This document shows, piece after piece, positions 29,316 to 36,897 of a stretch of DNA of 64,000 nt (its first letter is position 1; every line of letters starts with the position of its first letter). The stretch is from Salibaculum sp031581025 (lineage in GTDB: Bacteria; Pseudomonadota; Alphaproteobacteria; Rhodobacterales; Rhodobacteraceae). The notes below the pieces were generated by a model that had not been told where the DNA came from, ran no database searches, and was given only the letters and a program-made list of their open reading frames with translations. The stretch lies in assembly GCF_031581025.1 (NCBI RefSeq), contig NZ_JAVLCA010000006.1; one strand, given 5' to 3'. The translations under genes and the position numbers were made by a program.

Positions 29316-31274
29316 ATGGCAGATGACCTTCTCAACCCCACCGGGCACGGGGACTACGACGCCTCTTCCATCGAGGTGCTCGAGGGGCTGGAACCCGTCC
29401 GCAAACGCCCCGGCATGTATATCGGCGGCACCGACGACCGTGCGCTGCACCATCTGGTGGCCGAGGTGCTCGACAATTCCATGGACGAGGCCGTGGCGGG
29501 CCATGCCAACCGCATCGAGGTGGACCTGCACGCGGACAACAGCATCACCATCCGCGACAACGGCCGTGGCATTCCCATCGACCCGCACCCGAAGTTCCCG
29601 GAAAAATCGGCGCTCGAGGTGATCCTCTGCACCCTGCACGCGGGGGGCAAGTTCGGCGGCAAGGCCTACCAGACCTCGGGCGGGTTGCACGGGGTGGGCG
29701 CCTCGGTGGTCAATGCGCTGTCGGACTCCATGGTGGTGCAGGTGGCCCGCAACAAGGAACTGCACGAACAGCGCTTTGCCCGCGGCAAGCCGTTGGGCCC
29801 GGTGCAAAAGGTGGGCCACGCCCCCAACCGGCGCGGCACCACCGTCACCTTTCACCCCGACGCCGAGATCTTCGGCAGCCACCAGTTCAAGCCCGGGCGG
29901 CTCTTCGCCTCGATCCGGTCAAAGGCCTATCTCTTCTCGGGCGTCGAGATTCGCTGGAAATCGGACCTTGACGACGGCGAGACCCCGACCGAGGCGACCT
30001 TCCATTTCCCCGGCGGGCTGGCCGATTACCTGCGCGAGACGCTGGGCGCGTCGGCGACCTATTCGGAAACGCCCTTTTCCGGCACCGTGGATTTCCAGGA
30101 GAAGTTCAACACGCCGGGCAAGGTCGAATGGGCCATCCACTGGACGCCCAGCCGCGACGGGTTCCTGCAAAGCTACTGCAACACCGTGCCCACGCCCGAG
30201 GGCGGCACGCATGTGGCTGGCTTCTGGGCGGCGATCCTCAAGGGGATCAAGGCCTATGGCGAGTTGGTCAACAACCGCAAAGCCGCCCAGATCACCCGCG
30301 AGGACCTGGTCACCGGGGGCTGCGCGCTGGTGTCGTGCTTCATCCGCGAGCCCGAGTTCGTCGGCCAGACCAAGGACAGGCTGGCCACCGCCGAGGCGCA
30401 GCGGCTGGTGGAAAACGCCGTGCGCGACCATTTCGACAACTGGCTGGCCGCCGACACGAAATCCGCCGGGGCCATCCTCGATTTCCTGGTCCTGCGGGCC
30501 GAGGAACGCCAGCGCCGCCGCCAAGAAAAGGAAACCGCCCGCAAATCGGCCACGAAAAAGCTGCGCCTGCCGGGCAAGCTGGTCGATTGCACGGCCACCA
30601 ACCGGGTGGGCACGGAACTGTTCATCGTCGAGGGCGACAGCGCCGGCGGATCGGCCAAGATGGCGCGCGACCGCAAGACCCAGGCCCTGCTGCCCCTGCG
30701 CGGCAAGATCCTCAACGTGCTGGGGGCGGCCAGCTCGAAACTGGGCAGCAACGCCGAGATCAACGACCTGACGCAGGCGCTGGGCGTGGGGCTGGGCACG
30801 AAGTTCAACATCGACGACCTGCGCTACGACCGGATCATCATCATGTGCGACGCCGACGTGGACGGCGCGCATATCGCGTCCTTGCTGATGACCTTTTTCT
30901 TCAGCCAGATGCGGCCGATGATCGACGCGGGGCACCTCTACCTCGCCTGCCCACCGCTGTTCCGCGTCACGCAGGGCGCCAAGCGGCGCTACTGCCTGTC
31001 CGAGGCGGAGAAGGACGCGGCGCTGGAGGCCGGGCTGGGCGGCAAGGGCAAGATGGAGGTCAGCCGCTTCAAGGGCCTGGGCGAGATGGACGCCAAGGAT
31101 TTGAAGGAAACGACGATGGACCCCGCCTCGCGCAAGCTGATCCGGGTGACCATCGACGAGGACGAACCGGGCGAGACCGGCGACCTGGTCGAGCGGCTGA
31201 TGGGGAAAAAGCCGGAACTGCGGTTCCAGTATATCTCGGAGAATGCGCGGTTTGTGGAGGAGTTGGATGTTTGA
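29316..31274 (+). CDS. parE: DNA topoisomerase IV subunit B
   Basis: ATPase subunit of the chromosome-decatenating topoisomerase, 652 residues. It has a GHKL ATPase (EVLDNSMDEA, GRGIPID, TSGGLHGVGAS) and the TOPRIM motif EGDSAGGSAKMARDRKTQ. ParE rather than GyrB is supported by the VLGAASSKLGSNAEINDL segment and the short length. The start at 29316 gives the family N-terminus, and the extension upstream to 29193 is rejected. An AT-richer gene overlaps its stop codon. Confidence 0.95.
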   Translation: MADDLLNPTGHGDYDASSIEVLEGLEPVRKRPGMYIGGTDDRALHHLVAEVLDNSMDEAVAGHANRIEVDLHADNSITIRDNGRGIPIDPHPKFPEKSALEVILCTLHAGGKFGGKAYQTSGGLHGVGASVVNALSDSMVVQVARNKELHEQRFARGKPLGPVQKVGHAPNRRGTTVTFHPDAEIFGSHQFKPGRLFASIRSKAYLFSGVEIRWKSDLDDGETPTEATFHFPGGLADYLRETLGASATYSETPFSGTVDFQEKFNTPGKVEWAIHWTPSRDGFLQSYCNTVPTPEGGTHVAGFWAAILKGIKAYGELVNNRKAAQITREDLVTGGCALVSCFIREPEFVGQTKDRLATAEAQRLVENAVRDHFDNWLAADTKSAGAILDFLVLRAEERQRRRQEKETARKSATKKLRLPGKLVDCTATNRVGTELFIVEGDSAGGSAKMARDRKTQALLPLRGKILNVLGAASSKLGSNAEINDLTQALGVGLGTKFNIDDLRYDRIIIMCDADVDGAHIASLLMTFFFSQMRPMIDAGHLYLACPPLFRVTQGAKRRYCLSEAEKDAALEAGLGGKGKMEVSRFKGLGEMDAKDLKETTMDPASRKLIRVTIDEDEPGETGDLVERLMGKKPELRFQYISENARFVEELDV

Positions 31275-31837
31275 CTAGAAAGCAGACTCCAGGCGCAATT
31301 AGCGGAGTATCGCTACGATGGCATTTAGAAATCATTCGAGAAAACCTTGCTCATTGCTGGGTAGCTGCAAGGCTCTATGCTCGCCTAGAAGCAGTTGCAA
31401 AACAAAGTAAATACCGAGTCGCCGTTAGCCATGTAATTTCGGATGCGCTAAGAGCACATTTAGTGATGACAATGTCTCGAATTTGGGATCACGGCTCAAA
31501 TAATAAGGACTGCCTTTCTTTTCCCAACTTGAAGCAGCGGAGTGATTTGAATTTAACGCAAGACCAGCAAGCCTTGCTTGATCGACTTAGAACAGACAAA
31601 ACTATCACCACTATGAACGCCATCCGAGATAGTTTTGTGGCACACAGTCTTGCAAAGCTGAAGAGCGAAGCAGAAACACCAATACCCGGGAGCGACCTCC
31701 AAGACTTTATAAATAGTTGCTACTGTTTATTGTCCGATATTTATGAATCTGAGTTCGATCAATCTCTAGGGTGGGGAGATTTTGGTGAAGATTTGCAGAA
31801 ATGGGAAAAATTGATTGCGAACCTTGAAGTGGATTGA
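31271..31837 (+). CDS. HEPN-domain protein (AbiU2-like), probable RNase-type defence or toxin gene
   Basis: An ORF of 188 residues if translation starts at the TTG overlapping the parE stop (TTGA). No ATG offers a longer product. The protein is helical and resembles the AbiU2-type HEPN group: LRWHLEIIRENLAHCWVAARLY, then RIWDHGS...SFPNL, then RDSFVAH at 119-125. That last motif is the R(D/N/H)X4H signature of HEPN ribonucleases. Base composition is clearly AT-richer than the flanks. No nucleotidyltransferase antitoxin partner is adjacent. Gain by transfer is inferred, and the start codon is uncertain. Confidence 0.7.
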   Translation: MTRKQTPGAISGVSLRWHLEIIRENLAHCWVAARLYARLEAVAKQSKYRVAVSHVISDALRAHLVMTMSRIWDHGSNNKDCLSFPNLKQRSDLNLTQDQQALLDRLRTDKTITTMNAIRDSFVAHSLAKLKSEAETPIPGSDLQDFINSCYCLLSDIYESEFDQSLGWGDFGEDLQKWEKLIANLEVD

Positions 31838-31928
31838 CCGATCTAGGCTGAATACAGTTGCACCACTGGGAGAGCCATAACTTTCGAAACACCCCGCGCG
31901 GAATCAAGGGCCGCAGGCCCGCCGCGCG

Positions 31929-32020
31929 ATCGCCAGTCCGGGGCTCCGCCCGTTCGCAGGCGAAACGCTCCCCCGGAGCGTTTCCCGGAAGCCTGCTCAC
32001 CCACCGCCCGGGCTGGCGAT
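31929..32020. repeat. Nested inverted repeat (92 bp)
   Basis: Outer arms 31929-31942 and 32007-32020 pair at 13 of 14 positions (the mismatch can form G:U in RNA). Within them a perfect 9-bp hairpin (AAACGCTCC/GGAGCGTTT) lies at 31963-31983. This could fold as a structured RNA or mark a small non-autonomous element. Confidence 0.6.
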
Positions 32021-32077
32021 TGACTACCGCAAGCGCGCCGTTTGGGCGGTTTCCGGCAGTTTCATGGATAAATCAAA

Positions 32078-32133
32078 AAGGCTCCAACCGTGCATCGCCA
32101 CCCCGCGGTCTGGCCATCGCGCGGCTTGCTCGC
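32078..32133. repeat. Direct repeat copy 1
   Basis: About 56 bp ending in CGCGGTCTGGCCATCGCGCG, nearly identical to the segment 230 bp downstream, with only a few mismatches, mostly in the first half. Confidence 0.75.
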
Positions 32134-32307
32134 AGCTTAGGGAAAAAGCCGCCGCGTGGGGGCGCGTCACGCCGAAGGCGTGCCGTCCGAAACGGCTTTG
32201 GTGCGGCGGGCTTCGCCCTTGAGTCCGCACCGGGGCGTCGCTCAACCCATGGATTGAAACCCGCGCGCCTCATGACCTCACCGCCAGAGAAACTGGGATA
32301 AGCTCGA

Positions 32308-32363
32308 AAGGCGCGAACCGCGCATCGCCATCCCGCGGTCTGGCCATCGCGCGGCTTGCGCGC
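32308..32363. repeat. Direct repeat copy 2
   Basis: Second copy of the 56-bp repeat, ending about 20 bp before the stop of the cytochrome c gene. Confidence 0.75.
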
Positions 32364-32384
32364 GGGGCCGATCCCAGCGCCCGC

Positions 32385-32786
32385 CTATTCCTGGATCGTT
32401 TCCAGGTAGTTCGCCAGCGCCAGCAGCGTGGCGGGCACCGGGGTGCCGATCCCGTCGTCCTCGACGATCACCGCGGGGCCGAGGTCGAGCGCGCCGAACT
32501 CGGGCATGGCCGCGGAAAAAGCGTGGCTGCGGTCGTAGCCGTCGATCACAGACATGACCGCGTCGCGCGGGAAGCTGCCACCGTTGTGGGCGCTCAGGGT
32601 GGTCAGGTCAGGCGGCGGGGTGGCGAGCTGCGCGCCCAGCGCCCCGCCGCCGCGCCCGTCGGGACCGTGGCAGGCGGCGCAATCGTCCTGATAGGCGGCG
32701 CGCCCGGCCTCGACGCTGGTGTCGGGCTGCGCCGTAACACAGGCGCCCAGCAGCGCCAGTGGCATGAAATACAGGGCTTTTCTCAT
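32385..32786 (-). CDS. Class I cytochrome c lipoprotein
   Basis: A small c-type cytochrome of 133 residues. A lipoprotein signal with lipobox LLGAC ends near residue 16. The heme-binding CAACH lies near residue 36 and a likely axial Met in AAMPEFG near residue 94. It should be an outer-leaflet, periplasm-facing electron carrier. An FNR-type box lies 55-68 bp upstream of the start, suggesting oxygen-responsive expression. No oxidase or dehydrogenase partner is adjacent. Confidence 0.9.
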   Translation of the reverse strand: MRKALYFMPLALLGACVTAQPDTSVEAGRAAYQDDCAACHGPDGRGGGALGAQLATPPPDLTTLSAHNGGSFPRDAVMSVIDGYDRSHAFSAAMPEFGALDLGPAVIVEDDGIGTPVPATLLALANYLETIQE

Positions 32787-32840
32787 GGTGTTTCCCTCCT
32801 GCTCGCGCCGCCAGCCTCGCGCGGCGGCCGTGGCGGTGCC

Positions 32841-32854
32841 TTGATCCAGATCAG
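32841..32854. promoter_or_regulatory. FNR-type binding site (9 of 10)
   Basis: TTGATCCAGATCAG differs from TTGAT-N4-ATCAA at one position. It lies in the 88-bp divergent promoter between the cytochrome c lipoprotein and the HExxH lipoprotein genes, at a distance suiting class II activation of the cytochrome gene. Confidence 0.55.
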
Positions 32855-32874
32855 GAATAGCCTAAGGTCGCGGC

Positions 32875-33555
32875 ATGCGTCTTGTCACGCTCTGTCTGCT
32901 CTGTCTCGCCGCCTGTGGCCGCCCCCTGAGCGAGGGCGAGGCCCGGCTGATGAGCGAGGTCATGGGCCCGACGCTCGAGGGGTCGCAGGTGCGCTTCGTC
33001 GAGGCCGGGGTCATCGGCATGACCAGCCGGACCTACCCGGTGCGCCCGCGCACCACCTGCCGCGAGAAGATCGCCCCGCCGCCCGATGGCCCGACCTTCG
33101 AGTCGCGCACGGCCGGGGCGGTGCTTTTTGACCATGTGCTGACCAACCCCGACTGGACGCTGCCGGATTACCTGCCCGACTATCCGCAGGCGATGAACCT
33201 GCCCGCGGCCATGTTCCTAGCCCACGAGATGACCCATGTCTGGCAATGGCAGAACCGCGGGACCACCGGCTATCACCCCCTGCGCGGCGCGGCCGAGCAC
33301 CGGGGCGGGGATGATCCCTATCTTTTCGATCCCGAGGACCGGACGCCGTTTCTTGCCCTGGGCTATGAACAGCAGGCCGCGCTGGTCGAGGAATACGTCT
33401 GCTGCCGCACGCTGGACCCGGGGGGCGCACGCACCCGGCGCATCTGGGAGCGGCTGCGCGCGGTGATGCCGGTGGCGCCGCCCGGGCAGGCGCCCCGGCC
33501 CATCGCCGTCTCGGGCATTCACACCGACACGGTGATCGAGGGGATCTGCGGCTAG
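32875..33555 (+). CDS. Lipoprotein with HExxH motif (putative metallopeptidase-like)
   Basis: A 226-residue exported protein: signal peptide with lipobox LAAC (about 11-14), then an alpha/beta region with AHEMTHVWQWQ near residue 120. This zincin-type HExxH motif is often seen in DUF4157-like or Rhodobacteraceae-specific proteins. A third ligand Glu may be in ALVEEYVCCR. Proteolytic activity is not proven by the motif. The stop overlaps that of the convergent DUF3047 gene by 4 bp (CTAG). Confidence 0.7.
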   Translation: MRLVTLCLLCLAACGRPLSEGEARLMSEVMGPTLEGSQVRFVEAGVIGMTSRTYPVRPRTTCREKIAPPPDGPTFESRTAGAVLFDHVLTNPDWTLPDYLPDYPQAMNLPAAMFLAHEMTHVWQWQNRGTTGYHPLRGAAEHRGGDDPYLFDPEDRTPFLALGYEQQAALVEEYVCCRTLDPGGARTRRIWERLRAVMPVAPPGQAPRPIAVSGIHTDTVIEGICG

Positions 33556-34190
33556 CGCAGGGTCAGGTCGGACAGGCGGGCGCGCACGGCACTGTCGGTG
33601 TCGTCGCTGTCGGCCGAAACGGCCAGCCCCACCAGCGCGCCCGGCTGCCCGCCAAAGGCCGCGGCATAGTCGCGGGCGAGGTCCACGCTTTCGGAATGCT
33701 GCCCGGTGCCCGCCTGGCGCAGGGCCACGGTGACCTGCTGGCCGGGCGCATAGGGCGAGGCGAGAATCTCGCCGCGGTCATGGGCGCCGCCCCAAGCATA
33801 TTGCAGGATGCGCACCGCGTCATTGCGTTGCAGGCGCAACAGGCCCGCGCCCTGCAGCCGCTCGGCCTCGTCGCGGGGCAGGAAAACGAAGTAGAGCGAG
33901 ATGTTGCGGTCGTCCCCGCCCTTTTGCGCGAGGTCCGTGGCGGGCACCGAGCGATCCACGGCCCAGGACCAGCTGGCGCCGCGCGCGCCCCAGTCCGGGC
34001 GATCGAGCGGCTTCCAGGTCAGCGAGACCGCGCCGTCCGAGACGATGCCAAGCGCGGCACCATAGCTGTAATGGTTGGAACTGAACAGCGACAAGCGCTG
34101 GTGGTTCCAGCCCTCGGCCAGCGAGACCGGGCCGGCGGCGGCCGCGCCGGCGGCAAGGGCGAGGGGCAGGGCAAGACGCAACGACCACAT
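33552..34190 (-). CDS. DUF3047 domain-containing exported protein
   Basis: A 212-residue protein with a signal peptide (about 1-19, AAAA|G). It contains LTWKPLDRPDWGARGASWSWAVD-type sequence and KGGDDRNISLYFVF, which match the pattern of DUF3047 proteins. The fold suggests a secreted beta-sandwich. The function is unknown. Convergent stop codons overlap with the neighbouring lipoprotein gene. Confidence 0.72.
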   Translation of the reverse strand: MWSLRLALPLALAAGAAAAGPVSLAEGWNHQRLSLFSSNHYSYGAALGIVSDGAVSLTWKPLDRPDWGARGASWSWAVDRSVPATDLAQKGGDDRNISLYFVFLPRDEAERLQGAGLLRLQRNDAVRILQYAWGGAHDRGEILASPYAPGQQVTVALRQAGTGQHSESVDLARDYAAAFGGQPGALVGLAVSADSDDTDSAVRARLSDLTLR

Positions 34191-34272
34191 GGGACAACCT
34201 TTCGAGTGTTTGGCGTGATCCTAGGCAGGCACGCGGCACGCTCAACCGGCGTTGCGCCCTCTCACACCATTG

Positions 34273-34956
34273 TCAGCCCGGCGTGACCACCTGCCCGCCG
34301 TCCAGCCGCACCGTGCGGTCCATGCGCGCGGCCAGGGCGTGGTTGTGGGTGGCGATCAGGGCGGCCAGCCCGGTGTCGCGGACCAGCTCCATCAGGGCGG
34401 CAAAGACCCGGTCGGCGGTGTCGGGATCAAGGTTGCCCGTGGGCTCGTCGGCCAGCAACAGGCGGGGTTCGTTGGCCAGGGCCCGGCAAAAGGCGACGCG
34501 CTGCTGTTCCCCGCCCGACAGGGCCGCGGGGCGATGATCGGCACGCGCGGCGATGCCGACCCGGCCCAGAAGGTCGCGGGCGCGGGTCTCGGCCGCGCCG
34601 CGGGACGCGCCGTTGGCCAGTTGCGGCAATACGATATTTTCCAGCGCGGTGAACTCGGGCAGCAGGTGGTGAAACTGGTAGATGAAGCCCACGTCGTTGC
34701 GCCGGATGCCGGTGCGGCGGCGATCGCCAAGGCCCGTCATGTCCTCGCCCCCGATGCGCACCTGGCCCGTGTCGGGCGTGTCCAGCAGCCCCGCGATGTG
34801 CAACAGCGTGGACTTGCCTGCCCCCGAGGGCGCGACAAGGGCCACGACCTCGCCCGGGCTCACCGACAGGTCCACGCCGCGCAGCACGTTGATTTCATTG
34901 GGCTGGCCGTGGTTATAGCCCTTCTCGATCCCGCTCAGCTCCAGCGCGTCATTCAT
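34273..34956 (-). CDS. lolD: Lipoprotein-releasing ABC transporter ATPase
   Basis: ATPase of the Lol system that extracts outer-membrane lipoproteins from the inner membrane. The 227 residues include Walker A APSGAGKST, the signature LSGGEQQR, Walker B LLLADEPTGNLD and the H-loop ATHNH. The LolD-family RRNDVGFIYQFHHLLPEFTALEN is visible. It overlaps the lolC gene by 8 bp, so the pair is a coupled operon. Confidence 0.94.
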   Translation of the reverse strand: MNDALELSGIEKGYNHGQPNEINVLRGVDLSVSPGEVVALVAPSGAGKSTLLHIAGLLDTPDTGQVRIGGEDMTGLGDRRRTGIRRNDVGFIYQFHHLLPEFTALENIVLPQLANGASRGAAETRARDLLGRVGIAARADHRPAALSGGEQQRVAFCRALANEPRLLLADEPTGNLDPDTADRVFAALMELVRDTGLAALIATHNHALAARMDRTVRLDGGQVVTPG

Positions 34957-36235
34957 AGCGCAGCGCCTCCACCGGGTTCATGCGCGCCGCACGGCGGGCC
35001 GGAAAGATCGTGACGATCCACGACAGGGCCAGCGACAGGACGCTGGCCTTGACCACGTCGACCAGCCGCAACTCGGCCGGCAGATCATAAATGCCGCGGA
35101 TCGAGGGGTCCCAGACGCCGCCGCCCGCAACATAGTTCACCGCCGAGAAGATCGGGTCGATGTAGATCGCGAAAAGGCTGCCCAGAAGGATGCCCAGCGC
35201 GGTGCCGATGGTGCCGATCCCCGCCCCACAGATAAAGAAGATGCGCAGCACCGACCCCTCGGTCAGGCCCATGGTGCGCAGGATGCCGATGTCGCGGCCC
35301 TTGTTCTTGACCAGCATGATCAGCCCCGAAATGATGTTCATCGAGGCGATCAGCACGAGGATCGACAGGATGACGAACATCACGTTGTCCTCGACCGTGA
35401 GCGCCCGCAGAAAGCTGCCGGCGCTGTCGCGCCAGGTCCAGAAAAGGTATCCCTCGCCCGCGGCGGCGCGGATCGCGGGCAGGAAGCTGTCGACGCGGTC
35501 CGGGTCCTCGACCATGACCTCGATCTCGTCGGCCACGCCATCCTTGTTGAAAAAGCTCTGCGCCTCGCCCATGGGCAGATAGGCGCGGGTGCGGTCAATG
35601 TCCCAGCGCCCGGCGGTGAAGATATAGGTGACCTCGTAGGCATTCACGCGCGGGCTGGTGCCAAAGGCCGTCTTCTGTCCATCGGGACTGATGATGCGGA
35701 TACGGTCGCCGACCGTCGCGCCAAGCTCTCGCGCGACCCCCGAGCCGATGGCGATCCCCTCGTCGAAGCGGTCGATATCGCCGGAGGCCTCAACAGGATC
35801 GGCAATGCGGGGGATCGTGGCAAGGTCGTCCGGCGCGATGCCGTAGACCTCGACCCCGGAATTGCTGGACCTGTTGCTGGCCATGACCTGACCGCGCACC
35901 ACCGGGGCGGCGCGGGTCACGCCGGGCGCATTGCGCAGGGCCGAGGCAAGGGCATCATGGTCCTCGATGCTGCGGTCCACGGCCCCGCTTTCGGTCACGC
36001 TGCCCTGTTCATAGACGGTCACATGGGCATTGGCGCCGACGATGGTGTTGACGAACTCGGTCCGAAACCCCGACCGCACCGCCAGCGTGGCGATCAGGGC
36101 GAAGACGGCCAGGGTGATCCCCACAAGGCTGATCCAGGTCATGGTCGACACGCCACCCTCGGCCCGCTTGGCCCGGATGTAGCGCCAGGCGATCATCCAT
36201 TCGAAACGGGAAAAGGGGGCGGTCCTGCCTGCCAT
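34949..36235 (-). CDS. lolC: Lipoprotein-releasing ABC transporter permease (LolC/LolE)
   Basis: Membrane subunit of the Lol transporter, 428 residues with four helices: one near residue 38-55 and three in the C-terminal third. These enclose a large periplasmic domain. The FEWMIAWRYIRAKRAEGGVSTMTWIS start and the PVEALRYE end are hallmarks of LolC/E. One permease gene is present, as in many alphaproteobacteria where a single protein forms the dimer. Confidence 0.94.
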   Translation of the reverse strand: MAGRTAPFSRFEWMIAWRYIRAKRAEGGVSTMTWISLVGITLAVFALIATLAVRSGFRTEFVNTIVGANAHVTVYEQGSVTESGAVDRSIEDHDALASALRNAPGVTRAAPVVRGQVMASNRSSNSGVEVYGIAPDDLATIPRIADPVEASGDIDRFDEGIAIGSGVARELGATVGDRIRIISPDGQKTAFGTSPRVNAYEVTYIFTAGRWDIDRTRAYLPMGEAQSFFNKDGVADEIEVMVEDPDRVDSFLPAIRAAAGEGYLFWTWRDSAGSFLRALTVEDNVMFVILSILVLIASMNIISGLIMLVKNKGRDIGILRTMGLTEGSVLRIFFICGAGIGTIGTALGILLGSLFAIYIDPIFSAVNYVAGGGVWDPSIRGIYDLPAELRLVDVVKASVLSLALSWIVTIFPARRAARMNPVEALRYE

Positions 36236-36290
36236 GTGCCAAGGGCCTTCTGCTGGGGTCGCCGCAACCTGCGGGCAAAGCGGGATATGG

Positions 36291-36791
36291 TCAAGCGCGG
36301 CTGCCGAAAAGACGCCGAAACGGCAAGGACAGCATTGACAGCATCGCGGGCAGGAGAGCCGCCCCGGCCAGGAATCCCGCTATCGCCGCAAGCGCCCCAG
36401 CCAGCGTCAGCGGCAGGCCGGGCTCGAAGATCGCCCAGGTGCCGCGCAGCGTGGCGGCATCGCCCAGGCGATGCGGCATGGCCAGCCGCTGCACCGGGTT
36501 CGCACCCTGCAGGGCATCGTAGTGCGCGGTCAGCCGGTCCAGTCGGGCAAAGGCACGGGTCATGTCGGCGCGGCGATCTTCCAGGAAATCCGTGCCGGTC
36601 ATCTGCGCCAGCGCCTCGTCCCGCGTCAGGCCGGCGCGCGCCGCCGAGGCGTCGAAATCCGCCGTCACGACCGACAGCGCCTCGATCCGGCCCGCGAGGT
36701 GCTGGTTTTATTGCTGGGTGAACGCGGGATACTGGGACAGGCCCGCCGCCCCGGCCAGCCCGCCGGCCAGGGCCGCTGCTCTGATGATCAT
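36291..36791 (-). pseudogene. DUF2937 family protein, interrupted by an in-frame stop
   Basis: The reading frame begins MIIRAAALAGGLAGAAG at 36791, reaches TAA at 36708-36710 (codon 28, after FTQQ), and continues open in the same frame as NQHLAGRIEALSVVTADFDAS to 36291. The join reads like the DUF2937 family, where a Tyr is expected at the stop (TAC/TAT changed to TAA). C-terminal helices are intact. It is either a young pseudogene or a base-call error. An internal start at 36668 would lose the N-terminal helix. Confidence 0.75.
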
Positions 36792-36897
36792 GGCTCACGC
36801 TCCTTGGCTCGTTAGCCGCGACGTTTTCTGCGAAGCTACCACGGGCCTCCCCTGGCCCAAAGGGATCAGGCCAGTTTCAAGGCCGAGGATCGGCAGA

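Larger units (their letters stand above)
31838..32384. other. Gene-free, repeat-rich segment
   Basis: About 550 bp without a credible gene, despite open frames on both strands. It is dense in inverted repeats (31929-32020, 32167-32181, 32200-32231) and has an imperfect 56-bp direct repeat (32078-32133 and 32308-32363). It looks like a cluster of dispersed intergenic repeats or a mobile-element remnant downstream of the HEPN gene. Confidence 0.65.

Noticed and set aside
32236..32262. CRISPR-like end GGATTGAAAC preceded by GTCGCTCAACCCAT, reminiscent of type I-C repeats.
   Set aside because: Only one copy, no spacer array and no cas genes. It is better explained as part of the repeat-rich segment.
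31858..32301. Open frame of 147 codons in the repeat-rich segment.
   Set aside because: It runs through inverted and direct repeats, is Arg/Pro-biased like random high-GC translation, and has competing frames on the other strand.
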